Notes: generated by a model not told the origin, from the sequence alone. A stretch of 14,688 nucleotides of DNA from JAGMDK01 sp023128695 (GCA_030628805.1 DAOVQG010000094.1:1-14688); one strand, 5' to 3'. Counted from the stretch's first letter, positions 1-6,594 are shown. Translations and numbers: made by a program.

Positions 1-39
1 GACCTTCGGGATCGGTGTCTTGTGGTTGTTGTCAGGCAT
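1..39 (-). CDS. N-terminal fragment of an unidentified protein (runs off the left edge)
   Basis: On the minus strand an ATG at 39-37 opens a frame that reads MPDNNHKTPIPKV and leaves the window. A strong Shine-Dalgarno sequence, AAGGAG (plus-strand 47-52), lies 7 bases upstream of the ATG, and a candidate promoter lies further upstream at 75-103. The start signals are convincing, but 13 residues are too few to assign a family. The peptide is hydrophilic and has no signal-peptide or membrane character so far. It is transcribed in the same direction as the M50 protease gene but separated from it by about 230 bases and a possible terminator, so it is probably its own transcription unit. Confidence 0.65.
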   Translation of the reverse strand, partial: MPDNNHKTPIPKV

Positions 40-74
40 TGGTCTTCTCCTTGCTGTGGATCGTTAAAGCCTAA

Positions 75-103
75 CAAATACCATACTTGCGGACCGGAGT
101 CAA
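75..103 (-). promoter_or_regulatory. Candidate sigma70-type promoter for the gene starting at 39
   Basis: Read on the minus strand, TTGACT (98-103) is separated by 17 bases from TATTTG (75-80). The -35 box matches consensus at five of six positions, but the -10 box only at three. A start about 7 bases beyond the -10 would give a leader of roughly 30 bases carrying the AAGGAG ribosome-binding site. Position and spacing are good; the weak -10 keeps confidence low. Confidence 0.35.
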
Positions 104-187
104 GCAGAGAATCAGTTATGACAAAACCTCACGAAAGGGTGTCTTGCACCATCCGTACCTGGGGTATTGATGGGGCAACATAGCCAT

Positions 188-212
188 AAAAGCACTTTTT
201 CAGGAGTGTTTT
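188..212 (-). terminator. Possible intrinsic terminator downstream of the M50 protease gene
   Basis: On the minus strand, AAAACACT and AGTGCTTTT can pair around an 8-base loop, with one bulged C. The 3' arm ends in a T-run. It lies about 58 bases past the M50 stop codon. The stem is short and A/T-rich at its base, so this is only a candidate. Confidence 0.3.
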
Positions 213-269
213 CCATTAAATCGACAGGCCCTTCAGCGTTGGGGGACGCGAATATCCTGGCTACCCTCG

Positions 270-1304
270 TTATACGCGGTTGTCGCGCTGAAATTCGCGT
301 TCGCTCTTTTGGCGCTGGCGGGTGATGCGTTCGAGCTTCTGGCGCTCGACGTAGCTGAGGCTGTTGATGCCCTGTTCGTGGACTTTCTTAAGGATGCGGT
401 CGAGGTCGGCTTCGGTCTTGTTCTCCTCCCCCTGCCGAGCCTCCCAGCCGCCGGGGTTGGGGTTGGGGAACTCGACCGGCCGACGGGGTCGGCGTGATCG
501 GGGTTTGGTCTTGAAGATACGCGACCAGAAACTCCGTCCCTGTGAGCGCCGCGGGTCGTAAGTCATGTAATTGGGGTCCTCGACGAGCAGCCCATGACGG
601 GCGGCCCGGTAACGCTGCCAACAGGTCAGACCGCCGAAGATGGCGATGAAGAGGAGCATATTGCCGCGCTGACCGCTCAACGCCCACATCGCCAATAGGC
701 CACACCCAACTAGGCCCACTTGGCAAGCAATGATGCTGGCTCGCTGAAGGCCGACAAAGGGCCAAATGATGGCGTGGAACAACTGGCCGCCATCAAGGGG
801 GTAGATCGGCAATAAGTTGAAAGCCAGGAGCAACAGGTTCACTTGGTAAAAGATCCACAAGCACTCGATCCAGGAATATCCGGTCGTGAGGTATATTCCG
901 CCGAAGGGGTTCAGTAGGATTAATTCCAACAGGCCGGTGTAGCCGAGCACGATTCCCCCGCTGATCAGGCAAAAGACGACGTTGACGAGCGGACCCGCAG
1001 CTACGGTGACGAACTGCGGCCAGGGGCGCATAGGCGCATGGGCATAGGCCAAACCACCCAGCGGCCACATCATGATGTCATGGGCGTCGCCCCCGACGGC
1101 CCGGGCGCCGAAACAGTGCCCCAACTCGTGAATCAGCACGATTCCGAAGAGCAGGCTTAGAAAGAGCAGCTCAAACTGCCAGTGGAAGCCCTGCCGGCTC
1201 GCATCAAACAGACGGAACGCGATCCAGAATAGAAAGAGTATGTGGACGCGGATGTTGATCTCGAAGAGACGCCCGACTTTGAATGACCCGTTGAGGAAAT
1301 TCAT
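270..1304 (-). CDS. M50 family (site-2 protease type) membrane zinc metalloprotease
   Basis: Predicted intramembrane zinc metalloprotease of 344 residues. The zinc site HELGH is at residues 59-63 in a hydrophobic helix (His59 and His63 ligands, Glu60 catalytic). The second family motif, NLLPIYPLDGGQ, is at about 163-174 and supplies the third ligand Asp171. AGPLVN at 103-108 is the usual short loop of the family. Several hydrophobic segments precede residue 230. The last ~110 residues are charged, rich in Arg, Pro, Glu and Lys, and probably cytoplasmic. No PDZ or CBS domain is visible, so it resembles the compact group rather than RseP. Substrate is unknown; the family cleaves anti-sigma factors and other membrane proteins. 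The ATG overlaps the stop of the upstream Nudix gene as ATGA, with an AGGGGG-like ribosome site just upstream, so the two are translationally coupled. Confidence 0.9.
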   Translation of the reverse strand: MNFLNGSFKVGRLFEINIRVHILFLFWIAFRLFDASRQGFHWQFELLFLSLLFGIVLIHELGHCFGARAVGGDAHDIMMWPLGGLAYAHAPMRPWPQFVTVAAGPLVNVVFCLISGGIVLGYTGLLELILLNPFGGIYLTTGYSWIECLWIFYQVNLLLLAFNLLPIYPLDGGQLFHAIIWPFVGLQRASIIACQVGLVGCGLLAMWALSGQRGNMLLFIAIFGGLTCWQRYRAARHGLLVEDPNYMTYDPRRSQGRSFWSRIFKTKPRSRRPRRPVEFPNPNPGGWEARQGEENKTEADLDRILKKVHEQGINSLSYVERQKLERITRQRQKSEREFQRDNRV

Positions 1305-1942
1305 ACGCCGCCCCCTTCGCCACGGATAAAACGGTCGTAATACAGCACTGTCAAGATGGTCTTCCCGTCCGTAATCTTCCCGCCGCGGATGGCGTCGAGC
1401 GCATCGCCGAGGCTCATCGTGGTAACGCGAATCTGCTCCCCGGATTCGTGCGCGGTGGGGCCGGGGGTCAGCTCGGTTGCCAGGAAAGCCTCCATCCGCT
1501 CACTCAGGATGCCCGGGGAGGAGAAGCAGGTCACCAGCGGCGTGAGCCGGCCGGCCCGGTAGCCGGTCTCCTCGGCCAATTCGCGGGCGGCACACTCGAT
1601 CGCCGGTTCGGCGTTGTCAATGGTGCCGGCGGGAACCTCGAGCAGTTCCTGGCCGACCGCCACGCGGTAATTGTGAATCAGCACAATCCGGCCGTCGGCG
1701 AGGATCGGCAGGACCACCGCCGCCCCGGGATGCCTGACGATGTCGAACACGTGGGGCCGGCCGTTGATCTCGACCTTTCGGCGTTCGACCCCGAACTTCC
1801 TGCCTTCGAATACTGTTTCGCTCGCGCTCACCGTGGTTTCCGTCGCATGGGTGTCATTGTTATCGTTCCGCCGGCGGGGCGGGTACCCACGATTATATCG
1901 GCTGGGCGCGGAATCCGCTGGACTGGGGGAAAAAAGGAACAT
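1301..1942 (-). CDS. Nudix hydrolase, ADP-ribose pyrophosphatase-like
   Basis: Nudix hydrolase that probably cleaves ADP-ribose or a related nucleoside diphosphate-linked substrate in the cytoplasm. A complete Nudix box (G-x5-E-x7-REL-x-EE-x-GY) occupies residues 106-128 of the longest frame. It is preceded by the VLPI..GRIVLIHNYR strand pattern and the EVPAG motif typical of the ADP-ribose pyrophosphatase subgroup. The longest frame gives 213 residues, but its first ~37 are low-complexity (NDNNDTHATETT) and have only a weak ribosome site. An in-frame GTG at 1831-1829 would give 176 residues, closer to the usual family length. Either start is possible. The stop codon overlaps the ATG of the M50 protease, so the two are co-expressed. 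The inverted repeat at 1982-2051 lies about 40 bases upstream of the longer start. Confidence 0.88.
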   Translation of the reverse strand: MFLFSPSPADSAPSRYNRGYPPRRRNDNNDTHATETTVSASETVFEGRKFGVERRKVEINGRPHVFDIVRHPGAAVVLPILADGRIVLIHNYRVAVGQELLEVPAGTIDNAEPAIECAARELAEETGYRAGRLTPLVTCFSSPGILSERMEAFLATELTPGPTAHESGEQIRVTTMSLGDALDAIRGGKITDGKTILTVLYYDRFIRGEGGGV

Positions 1943-1981
1943 TCTTCGGCTTGAAGGTTATTGCTCTTGAGCGGCTCTGGC

Positions 1982-2051
1982 GTGCCACTGCTCTTGAGCA
2001 GTGTGTTCTTTGGCCGGCAATAGCCCGGGCACTGCTCAAGAGCAGTGGCAC
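1982..2051. repeat. REPIN-like inverted repeat, 22-bp perfect arms (GTGCCACTGCTC family)
   Basis: The 22-bp arm at 1982-2003 is repeated exactly in inverse orientation at 2030-2051, with 26 bases between. Each arm is itself a near-palindrome, CACTGCTC-TT-GAGCAGTG, so the whole can form either two small hairpins or one long one. A related single copy lies at 9072-9094. This architecture matches REPIN-type dispersed repeats. It lies between divergent genes, so a transcriptional role is also possible but not shown. Confidence 0.75.
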
Positions 2052-2222
2052 ACGGCGAGGCACCGCTGCCTGCCTTGGTCGTGCCGTTTCCCTCTGTTCC
2101 ACAGAACGTGCGCGATCACGGCACGCCGCACGAACTCGCGTGCCGGCCAAAGTCTGCTAATCCTAGCCGTTCCTGTCAGGCGCTGCTGAGGTGGCGCTGG
2201 GCACCCGAGCGGGACTGCGGAG

Positions 2223-2250
2223 TTGCCCGCCGCGAATATCCTGGTATCAT
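2223..2250 (+). promoter_or_regulatory. Candidate promoter for the ATP-grasp/opine dehydrogenase operon
   Basis: TTGCCC (2223-2228) and TATCAT (2245-2250) are spaced by 16 bases, matching sigma70 consensus at four and five of six positions. Transcription from here would give a leader of about 170 bases before the ATP-grasp start at 2428. Predicted from pattern only. Confidence 0.35.
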
Positions 2251-2353
2251 GGACTGGAACCGCGCCGCTGGTTGTCCTGGTTAGCCCCGGCTGCGGCGCG
2301 GACATCGCCCGACTGCCTAAGCCAGAATCCGTTCAAAAGCGAACTCGCGTAGC

Positions 2354-2372
2354 CGGGCCGGTAGCCCGTTTT
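2354..2372 (+). terminator. GC hairpin with T-run in the leader of the ATP-grasp operon
   Basis: CGGGC (2354-2358) and GCCCG (2364-2368) pair around a 5-base loop and are followed by TTTT. Neighbouring GCCGG/CCGGC segments (about 2352-2378) could form a competing structure. It could be a weak terminator, an attenuator, or a single REP-like unit, since GTAG directly precedes the stem at 2349-2352. The stem is only 5 bp. Confidence 0.25.
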
Positions 2373-2427
2373 GCCGGCTCAGGATCCGCTGCCAGGTGGA
2401 TTTACGCACTTGGCGGAAAGGTTGTTT

Positions 2428-3672
2428 ATGAAGCAAGCCGAGGACTCGGTGAGTAGGAGCCGCAAGGAATACCTAGACTTTCTATTGCCACGCGCGCACA
2501 AGCTTGGCGACAACGGTGTCGTCGCAGCCTTCGATGCCGACATACGCAGAGTCGGCGTCGACGTGCGCCGGGCTCATGCGCCCACGGCGCCTCTGTCTGA
2601 TTCTCATCGGAACATCGAACCGGTATTTCCACTTCAAAAGAAATCGCCGTACGTGCTTGGCATAATCGAGGAGTTTGATAACAACCACTTGCCATATGTC
2701 GCCGCGTGTGAAGATTTGGGAGTTCGCTACAAGCTTCTCGACATCTCAGGCCCTAACTGGATTCAAGCCGTTCGCGGCTGCGGATGTGACGCTTTTCTAG
2801 TGTGGCCATCCTTCAAAGTGAGCATGTGGAAGCATATGTTCGACGAGCGGTTGAAGGTCATGGTTGAGGAACTGGGCCAGACCATCTACCCAACCTACAA
2901 CGAAGTCTGGTTGAATGAGAGCAAACTGCGGATGTCTTACTGGCTGGCGGCTAACGGAGTCCCGCACTGTAGGACCTGGGTATTCTACTCGCGCGAGGAG
3001 GCGCTGGAGTTTGCTCGAGAGGCCGACTTGCCGCTCGTGGCGAAGTGCGACATGGGCTCCCGCGGAGCGGGGGTGAAGATCCTTCGGAGCCGCTCGGCGG
3101 CCGTACGATATGTCGATCAACGTTTCGGGGAAGGGATGGTCTGTCGAGACGCTGATAGTCGGGATCGGGAATGGGGCAACGTCCTGTTCCAGGAATTCCT
3201 GCCGGGAGTCGCCGAGTGGCGAATGATCCGAATCGGCGAGTCGTATTTCGGCCATCAGAAGCTCAAAGAAGGGGAATTCCATAGCGGCTCCGGCAAAGTC
3301 GGGTGGTATGATCCTCCACAACTGCTTTTGGATTTTGTGCGCGCGCTGACCGACAATGCAGGGTACACGGCGCTGAGCGTGGATGTCTTTGAAACCCCTG
3401 ATGGGCGCTATGTCGTTAATGAGATTCAGTCGCACTTTGCGGCTTATGTGGAGTCTCAAATGTACATAGACGGCAGGCCGGGGCGGTACCTATACGACTA
3501 CGCTGACGGAGAATGGCGCGTCGAAGAAGGTGTTTTCTGCAGGAACAGTTGCTGCGACCTGCGGGTGTCGGCGCTCTTGGCCCTGCTCGATCGAATGGCC
3601 TCTCAGTCATCGTTGAGTGAGCGGTGCTTTCTGTCACCGTCCTGTCAATTCGCACGCGACCTCGTAGTTTGA
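2428..3672 (+). CDS. ATP-grasp ligase, RimK/D-Ala-D-Ala ligase-like fold
   Basis: Predicted ATP-dependent carboxylate-amine ligase of 414 residues, expected to activate an acid as acyl-phosphate and join it to an amine. From the 2428 start, residues ~75-160 form a Rossmann-like pre-ATP-grasp domain (VLGIIEEFDN...). Lys166 (NESKLRM) and Lys206 with the Gly-rich loop at 209-215 are the expected ATP contacts. QEFL at 255-258 is the hinge. Asp319 and Glu332 with Asn331 (VNEIQ) are the expected metal ligands. The ~40-residue C-terminal tail is Cys- and Ser-rich and not recognised. ATG 2428 is preferred over an upstream TTG at 2371 because GGAAAGG lies 5 bases before it and the extra 19 residues look non-coding. 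The stop lies 25 bases before the opine dehydrogenase, so they form an operon. Substrates are unknown; the exact subfamily was not recognised. Confidence 0.8.
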   Translation: MKQAEDSVSRSRKEYLDFLLPRAHKLGDNGVVAAFDADIRRVGVDVRRAHAPTAPLSDSHRNIEPVFPLQKKSPYVLGIIEEFDNNHLPYVAACEDLGVRYKLLDISGPNWIQAVRGCGCDAFLVWPSFKVSMWKHMFDERLKVMVEELGQTIYPTYNEVWLNESKLRMSYWLAANGVPHCRTWVFYSREEALEFAREADLPLVAKCDMGSRGAGVKILRSRSAAVRYVDQRFGEGMVCRDADSRDREWGNVLFQEFLPGVAEWRMIRIGESYFGHQKLKEGEFHSGSGKVGWYDPPQLLLDFVRALTDNAGYTALSVDVFETPDGRYVVNEIQSHFAAYVESQMYIDGRPGRYLYDYADGEWRVEEGVFCRNSCCDLRVSALLALLDRMASQSSLSERCFLSPSCQFARDLVV

Positions 3673-3697
3673 ATTCCAACTGAGGATAGGACAAGTC

Positions 3698-4792
3698 TTG
3701 AAAATCACAATTATCGGAGCTGGAAACGCCGGCTTGACTCATGCGGCCATGATTGCCAAACGAGGCCATGCGGTCACAATCGTAAAAACGACGCATCTGA
3801 TGTACGAAGACTCCTTTGACGTATTGAGTCGGACAAGACAAATAGAATACGAGCTGGGCGGCGAGAAAGGCGTAGTCGGCATTGAGGAAGCGACACGAGA
3901 TCTTCCAAGCGCGGTTTCTCAAGCGGATGTCATTCTCGTCTTGACGCAAAGCGTCGCCCACGAGGCACTTTCCGAGCTGATTGCGCCTCATCTGCGGAGC
4001 GGACAGATTCTGTTTGTCTCGCCGGGCTATGCCGGAAGTTTCTATTTTTCGACAAAATGCAAGGGGAAAGGCGTTGTGTTCGCCGAGGGTGAATCGGTGC
4101 CTTTTGACTCCCGAATCGTTGCTCCGGGCAAGGTCAATATTTGCTTCGAAAACATTCGGAACCCCATCGGGGTTTTCCCTTCCGCAAAAACAGAGGAAAC
4201 GCTGACACGACTGAAGGGCATCCTGCCCCGGTACACAGCCCGACAGGACGTCTTGGAGTCCGCTTTTCACAATCCCAACCTTGTCGTCCATACCGTGGGC
4301 GCGATAATGTCGGTTGGCCGCATTGAATACAGCCAGGGCGAGTTTTGGATGTATCGCGAGGCGTTCACTCCCACGATCTGGAAGTTGGTTGAGGATTTGG
4401 ACTCGGAAAAGAAGGCGATTCTGGAGCATTTCGAATTGCCGACGCAGAGCTTCGCGGAATCATTCCAATGCCGGACTTACGAAGATCTCAGCGCGGATCC
4501 TATGGAAGCGTTTCGCCACTACGCTCAATTCGGATCGCCTAAGGGGCCTGGCGACGCGCAAACGCGTTATATCACCGAGGACGTTCCGATGGGTCTGTGC
4601 TTCATGTCTTCCATCGGAAGGAAGGCGAACATCCGCACCCCGGTCTGCGACGCGCTGATCGCCATCGCGTCCTCGATGCATCAAAAAGACTACTACGCCA
4701 AGGGAAGAACGCTCGGCCAACTTGGCATCGGCCACTATTCCGTCGGCGAACTGAAGAGCATCCTGAAGGAGGGTTTTCCTCCCGACGCCTGA
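3698..4792 (+). CDS. Opine dehydrogenase family (octopine/nopaline-type) NAD(P)-dependent oxidoreductase
   Basis: Predicted to reductively condense an amino group with a 2-oxoacid (or the reverse) using NAD(P)H, giving an N-(carboxyalkyl)amino acid. The protein has 364 residues, the usual family length. The dinucleotide motif GAGNAG is at residues 7-12 of the Rossmann domain. FVSPGYAGS follows near 106-114. The helical octopine-DH domain carries HNPN (191-194) and His198, the presumed catalytic base of the family. A C-terminal RYITEDVPMGL stretch (290-300) is also typical. The start is TTG at 3698, with GGATAGGA ending 6 bases upstream; the GAG following the TTG-led MKITIIG sequence fits a complete N-terminus. 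It is second in an operon with the ATP-grasp ligase, suggesting the ligase makes or modifies one opine half. No nicotianamine-synthase-like gene is nearby, so a staphylopine-like metallophore is not indicated. Confidence 0.9.
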   Translation: MKITIIGAGNAGLTHAAMIAKRGHAVTIVKTTHLMYEDSFDVLSRTRQIEYELGGEKGVVGIEEATRDLPSAVSQADVILVLTQSVAHEALSELIAPHLRSGQILFVSPGYAGSFYFSTKCKGKGVVFAEGESVPFDSRIVAPGKVNICFENIRNPIGVFPSAKTEETLTRLKGILPRYTARQDVLESAFHNPNLVVHTVGAIMSVGRIEYSQGEFWMYREAFTPTIWKLVEDLDSEKKAILEHFELPTQSFAESFQCRTYEDLSADPMEAFRHYAQFGSPKGPGDAQTRYITEDVPMGLCFMSSIGRKANIRTPVCDALIAIASSMHQKDYYAKGRTLGQLGIGHYSVGELKSILKEGFPPDA

Positions 4793-4910
4793 CGTCGATT
4801 CCAAGGCGCGTAGGGCGCGTCCCGGACGCACCCTCGCTTCCTCAGTCCGATCGACGGGCGTTGAGGTAATCCAGGGAGGGAGTTTGTCATGCCGATCCGC
4901 ATAAAACGCC

Positions 4911-5084
4911 TTGGGAAATCGGGGGGAAATCGGGGGACAGGAAATCAGGAAATCGGGGGACACCATACCTATTTGAGAAATCCACCAAATCGGAAATCCA
5001 AATCGCAAATCGGGGGACACCATACCTGTTTCGGTTGTTTCTTGCCAAACCGGGGGACACCATACCTGTTTCGGTTGTTTCTTG
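4911..5084 (+). repeat. Left REP array, GGGGGACACCATACCT units
   Basis: Repeated AAATCGGGGGAC units include three full copies of CGGGGGACACCATACCT (near 4954, 5011 and 5051). Two of them extend to an exact 34-bp direct repeat (5011-5044 and 5051-5084) with 40-bp period. Shorter AAATCGGGGG pieces lie at 4915-4937. The right array carries the reverse complement of the same core. Confidence 0.85.
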
Positions 5085-5117
5085 GGTTTTCGACCAGGCT
5101 TGCGAGGGATCAGAACA

Positions 5118-5460
5118 CGGTGTAGGTAGTAATCATCAAGCACGAAGGACGCGAACCGCCCTTGCCAGAGATGCCCGCACCAAGGCTGGCGGAAGTTGAC
5201 CCGCCGTGTATAGCGTTGATGAGCTTCACCGACCGACCGGCGGAGACCATCGGCCGACGTGGGCACGAAGATCAAATGGACGTGGTTGGGCATGAGGCAA
5301 TAGCCCATACCTCGACGCCCCACCGTTCACACCACTGGGCCATCAACGCGATGTAGGCCAAGTAGTTGTCTTCACGGAAAAACGCCTACTGGCGACGGTT
5401 TCCCCGCTATGTTAGGTGATATGGATAACCGGGAACAACAACGCGTCGTATCCGAGGCAT
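5118..5460 (-). pseudogene. REP-associated tyrosine transposase (Y1_Tnp/RAYT), inactivated
   Basis: The minus strand from ATG 5460-5458 reads MPRIRRVVVPGYPYHLT, then TAG, RGNRRQ, TAG, AFFREDNYLAYIALMAQW..., the typical N-terminus of a REP-associated HUH transposase. After WGVEVW (about 5305) one base is missing, and the frame shifts to GYCLMPNHVHLIFVP, the HUH (HVH) motif. It then continues through RRYTRRVNF-like and GHLWQGRFASFVLDDYYL sequence. Homology stops near 5118, where the C-terminal third is missing and repeat sequence takes over. Two in-frame stops, a frameshift and a truncation make it non-functional as written. Both amber codons sit where family members usually have Gln (CAG to TAG). 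The intact family cuts single-stranded REP DNA. Confidence 0.85.
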
Positions 5461-5497
5461 CACACCACCGCAGGGTACGCTTGTCCGCATGGCAAGA

Positions 5498-5632
5498 AAT
5501 AGGTATGGTGTCCCCTGATTTCCGTATGGTGTCCCCTGATTTCCGTCCCCTGATTTCCTTGTCCCCTGATTTCCCAAAATAGGTATGGTGTCCCCTGATT
5601 TCCCTGATTTCAGTGGTGTCCCCTGATTTCAG
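5498..5632 (-). repeat. Right REP array, AGGTATGGTGTCCCCTGATTTC units
   Basis: On the plus strand, AGGTATGGTGTCCCCTGAT occurs in full at 5501 and 5581. Partial GTATGGTGTCCCC and GTCCCCTGATTTCC copies lie between and after, up to 5632. It is the reverse complement of the left-array core, with CAGGGG instead of CGGGGG. The array starts about 40 bases upstream of the transposase start codon, where RAYT-linked repeats are expected. Confidence 0.85.
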
Positions 5633-5641
5633 CGCCGTACG

Positions 5642-5833
5642 ATGGCCGAAATCCTGGCCGATCACGCGCTGGAACTCAGACCAGCCGACGTGGATGCCAT
5701 CCGCGCCGACATGGAGAACAAGGCACTCGGTTCCCGCTACATCGACATGTCGAAGCTCGCCGAGCGCGCGCACACGAAGATAGCTGGTGGGGCGAGCCTC
5801 GATCTGCTTGACGACTCCGGTGTGTTCTGCTAG
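5642..5833 (+). pseudogene. Probable C-terminal remnant of an unidentified gene (63 codons)
   Basis: The frame reads MAEILADHALELRPADVD... and ends LDLLDDSGVFC. Third positions are rich in G/C (Asp GAC, Ile ATC, Ala GCC, Arg CGC), like genuine genes in the window, and the opposite frame is poorer in this respect. The upstream in-frame stop (5624-5626) lies inside the right REP array. There is no ribosome site before the ATG. The simplest reading is a 3' gene fragment left after the RAYT/repeat unit inserted or recombined here. It could instead be a real small helical protein, or the antisense frame (5839 leftward) could be the coding one. It ends 29 bases before the CPBP gene, in the same direction. 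Family not recognised. Confidence 0.4.
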
Positions 5834-5862
5834 ATTCACGTCGGTACTGATGGAGAAGCAGG

Positions 5863-6594
5863 ATGAAGTCTGTTCTAAGAGTCCTTCTTGCCTTTTGCCT
5901 GTTTGCGTGCGTTTATGCCCTCGCCTTGTTTGGGATGCCCTCTCTGGCCAGGCTCGCGGGTTTGTTCAAGGCGTGTCCGTGGCTTCTGGGGACCAGTCTT
6001 GTTCCTCAACTGACTTTCCTGATCACGTCGATCATTTTGGCGTACGTGCTTGGTAGAGGGGACTTGTCGACATACGGCTGGAAATCGGTCAAACCGCGTC
6101 AGCTACTCCGCCCGATCATCGTCAGCACAATCACGATGCTGATATTCATGTCGCCGATGCTCATTATGATGATCGCCGGCCGCGATATGCCAGACGAAGG
6201 GATGAAGCTGCAAGGACCGTGGTCGGAGGGGTTATTTCACAAAATACTCTTCATCTGGATCATCGCGAGCATCTGCGAGGAGGTTTTCTACAGAGGCCTT
6301 CTGCAGGGCGTTCTTGAACCGCTCACGAAGCACGGTGTTAGAGTGCTCAGAGTACGTTTCACCGCACCCGTGGCGTTGTGTGCGATCGCGTTCGGGCTCG
6401 GCCATCTGTGTCTGCTTGGTATGGTCCCAACGCCGATGCTCGTCGGAATACTCCTGTCGGCCACGATGTTGGGGTTCATCGCCGGATATTACCGCGAGAA
6501 AACAGGGAGTCTTGCACCGGCCATCGCCGCACATATGACGTTCAACGTGATCGGAACGATGATACCGCTGCTTGCCTGCTCATTGCACGGCTGA
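5863..6594 (+). CDS. CPBP family (Abi/CAAX-type) intramembrane glutamic endopeptidase
   Basis: Integral membrane protease of 243 residues. Its core motifs are EExxxR at residues 139-144 (CEEVFYRG), His181 in FGLGH and HxxxN at 224-228 (HMTFN), the three conserved motifs of the CPBP family. Hydrophobic segments lie near residues 5-25, 45-63, 85-105, 127-138, 170-187, 192-210 and 222-240. Bacterial members act in protein processing, bacteriocin self-immunity or abortive-infection-like roles; nothing nearby shows which applies. The ATG at 5863 is supported by GGAG (5852-5855) 7 bases upstream. It is followed within 8 bases by a perfect 24-bp inverted repeat, which may end the transcript. Confidence 0.88.
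   Translation: MKSVLRVLLAFCLFACVYALALFGMPSLARLAGLFKACPWLLGTSLVPQLTFLITSIILAYVLGRGDLSTYGWKSVKPRQLLRPIIVSTITMLIFMSPMLIMMIAGRDMPDEGMKLQGPWSEGLFHKILFIWIIASICEEVFYRGLLQGVLEPLTKHGVRVLRVRFTAPVALCAIAFGLGHLCLLGMVPTPMLVGILLSATMLGFIAGYYREKTGSLAPAIAAHMTFNVIGTMIPLLACSLHG

Larger units (their letters stand above)
1943..2427. other. 485-base divergent intergenic region
   Basis: This gap separates the leftward Nudix/M50 operon from the rightward ATP-grasp/opine dehydrogenase operon. It holds a perfect inverted repeat (1982-2051), a candidate promoter for the rightward operon (2223-2250) and a GC hairpin followed by TTTT (2354-2372). Short open frames cross it on both strands, but they have no ribosome sites or recognisable motifs and overlap the palindromes. 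I found no RNA gene here. Confidence 0.6.
4905..5635. mobile_element. Decayed REP-associated transposase (RAYT) with flanking inverted repeat arrays
   Basis: The unit consists of a left repeat array (4911-5084), a broken minus-strand Y1/HUH transposase (about 5118-5460) and a right array (5498-5632). Both arrays are built on the same GGGGACACCATACCT core but in opposite orientation, so the cores face outward as a pair around the gene. This is the known arrangement of RAYT genes and their REP repeats. It begins about 110 bases after the opine dehydrogenase stop and ends at a gene fragment (5642-5833), which suggests it landed in or next to a coding region. Exact ends are not defined. Confidence 0.7.

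Noticed and set aside
247..260. 14-bp CGCGAATATCCTGG shared with 2231-2244
   Set aside because: One exact 14-mer pair is reasonably likely by chance in a window of this length, and the flanks do not match.
2371..2427. Upstream TTG start adding 19 residues to the ATP-grasp protein
   Set aside because: It overlaps the leader hairpin T-run and lacks a ribosome site; ATG 2428 has GGAAAGG at good spacing.
3416..4429. 337-codon minus-strand frame across the ligase/dehydrogenase boundary
   Set aside because: Antisense to two well-supported genes, with no recognisable motif or ribosome site.
3698..4792. Staphylopine/pseudopaline-type metallophore locus
   Set aside because: Only the opine dehydrogenase is present. 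There is no nicotianamine-synthase-like gene, racemase, or transporter in the window.
5011..5084. Direct repeats resembling a CRISPR array
   Set aside because: Only two exact 34-bp copies with a 6-base spacer, part of the RAYT-linked arrays. No further regular units, unique spacers or cas genes.
4460..5323. 287-codon minus-strand frame containing GYCLMPNHVHLI
   Set aside because: Only its first ~65 codons are transposase. The rest is translated repeat array and antisense of the opine dehydrogenase, so it is not a single protein.
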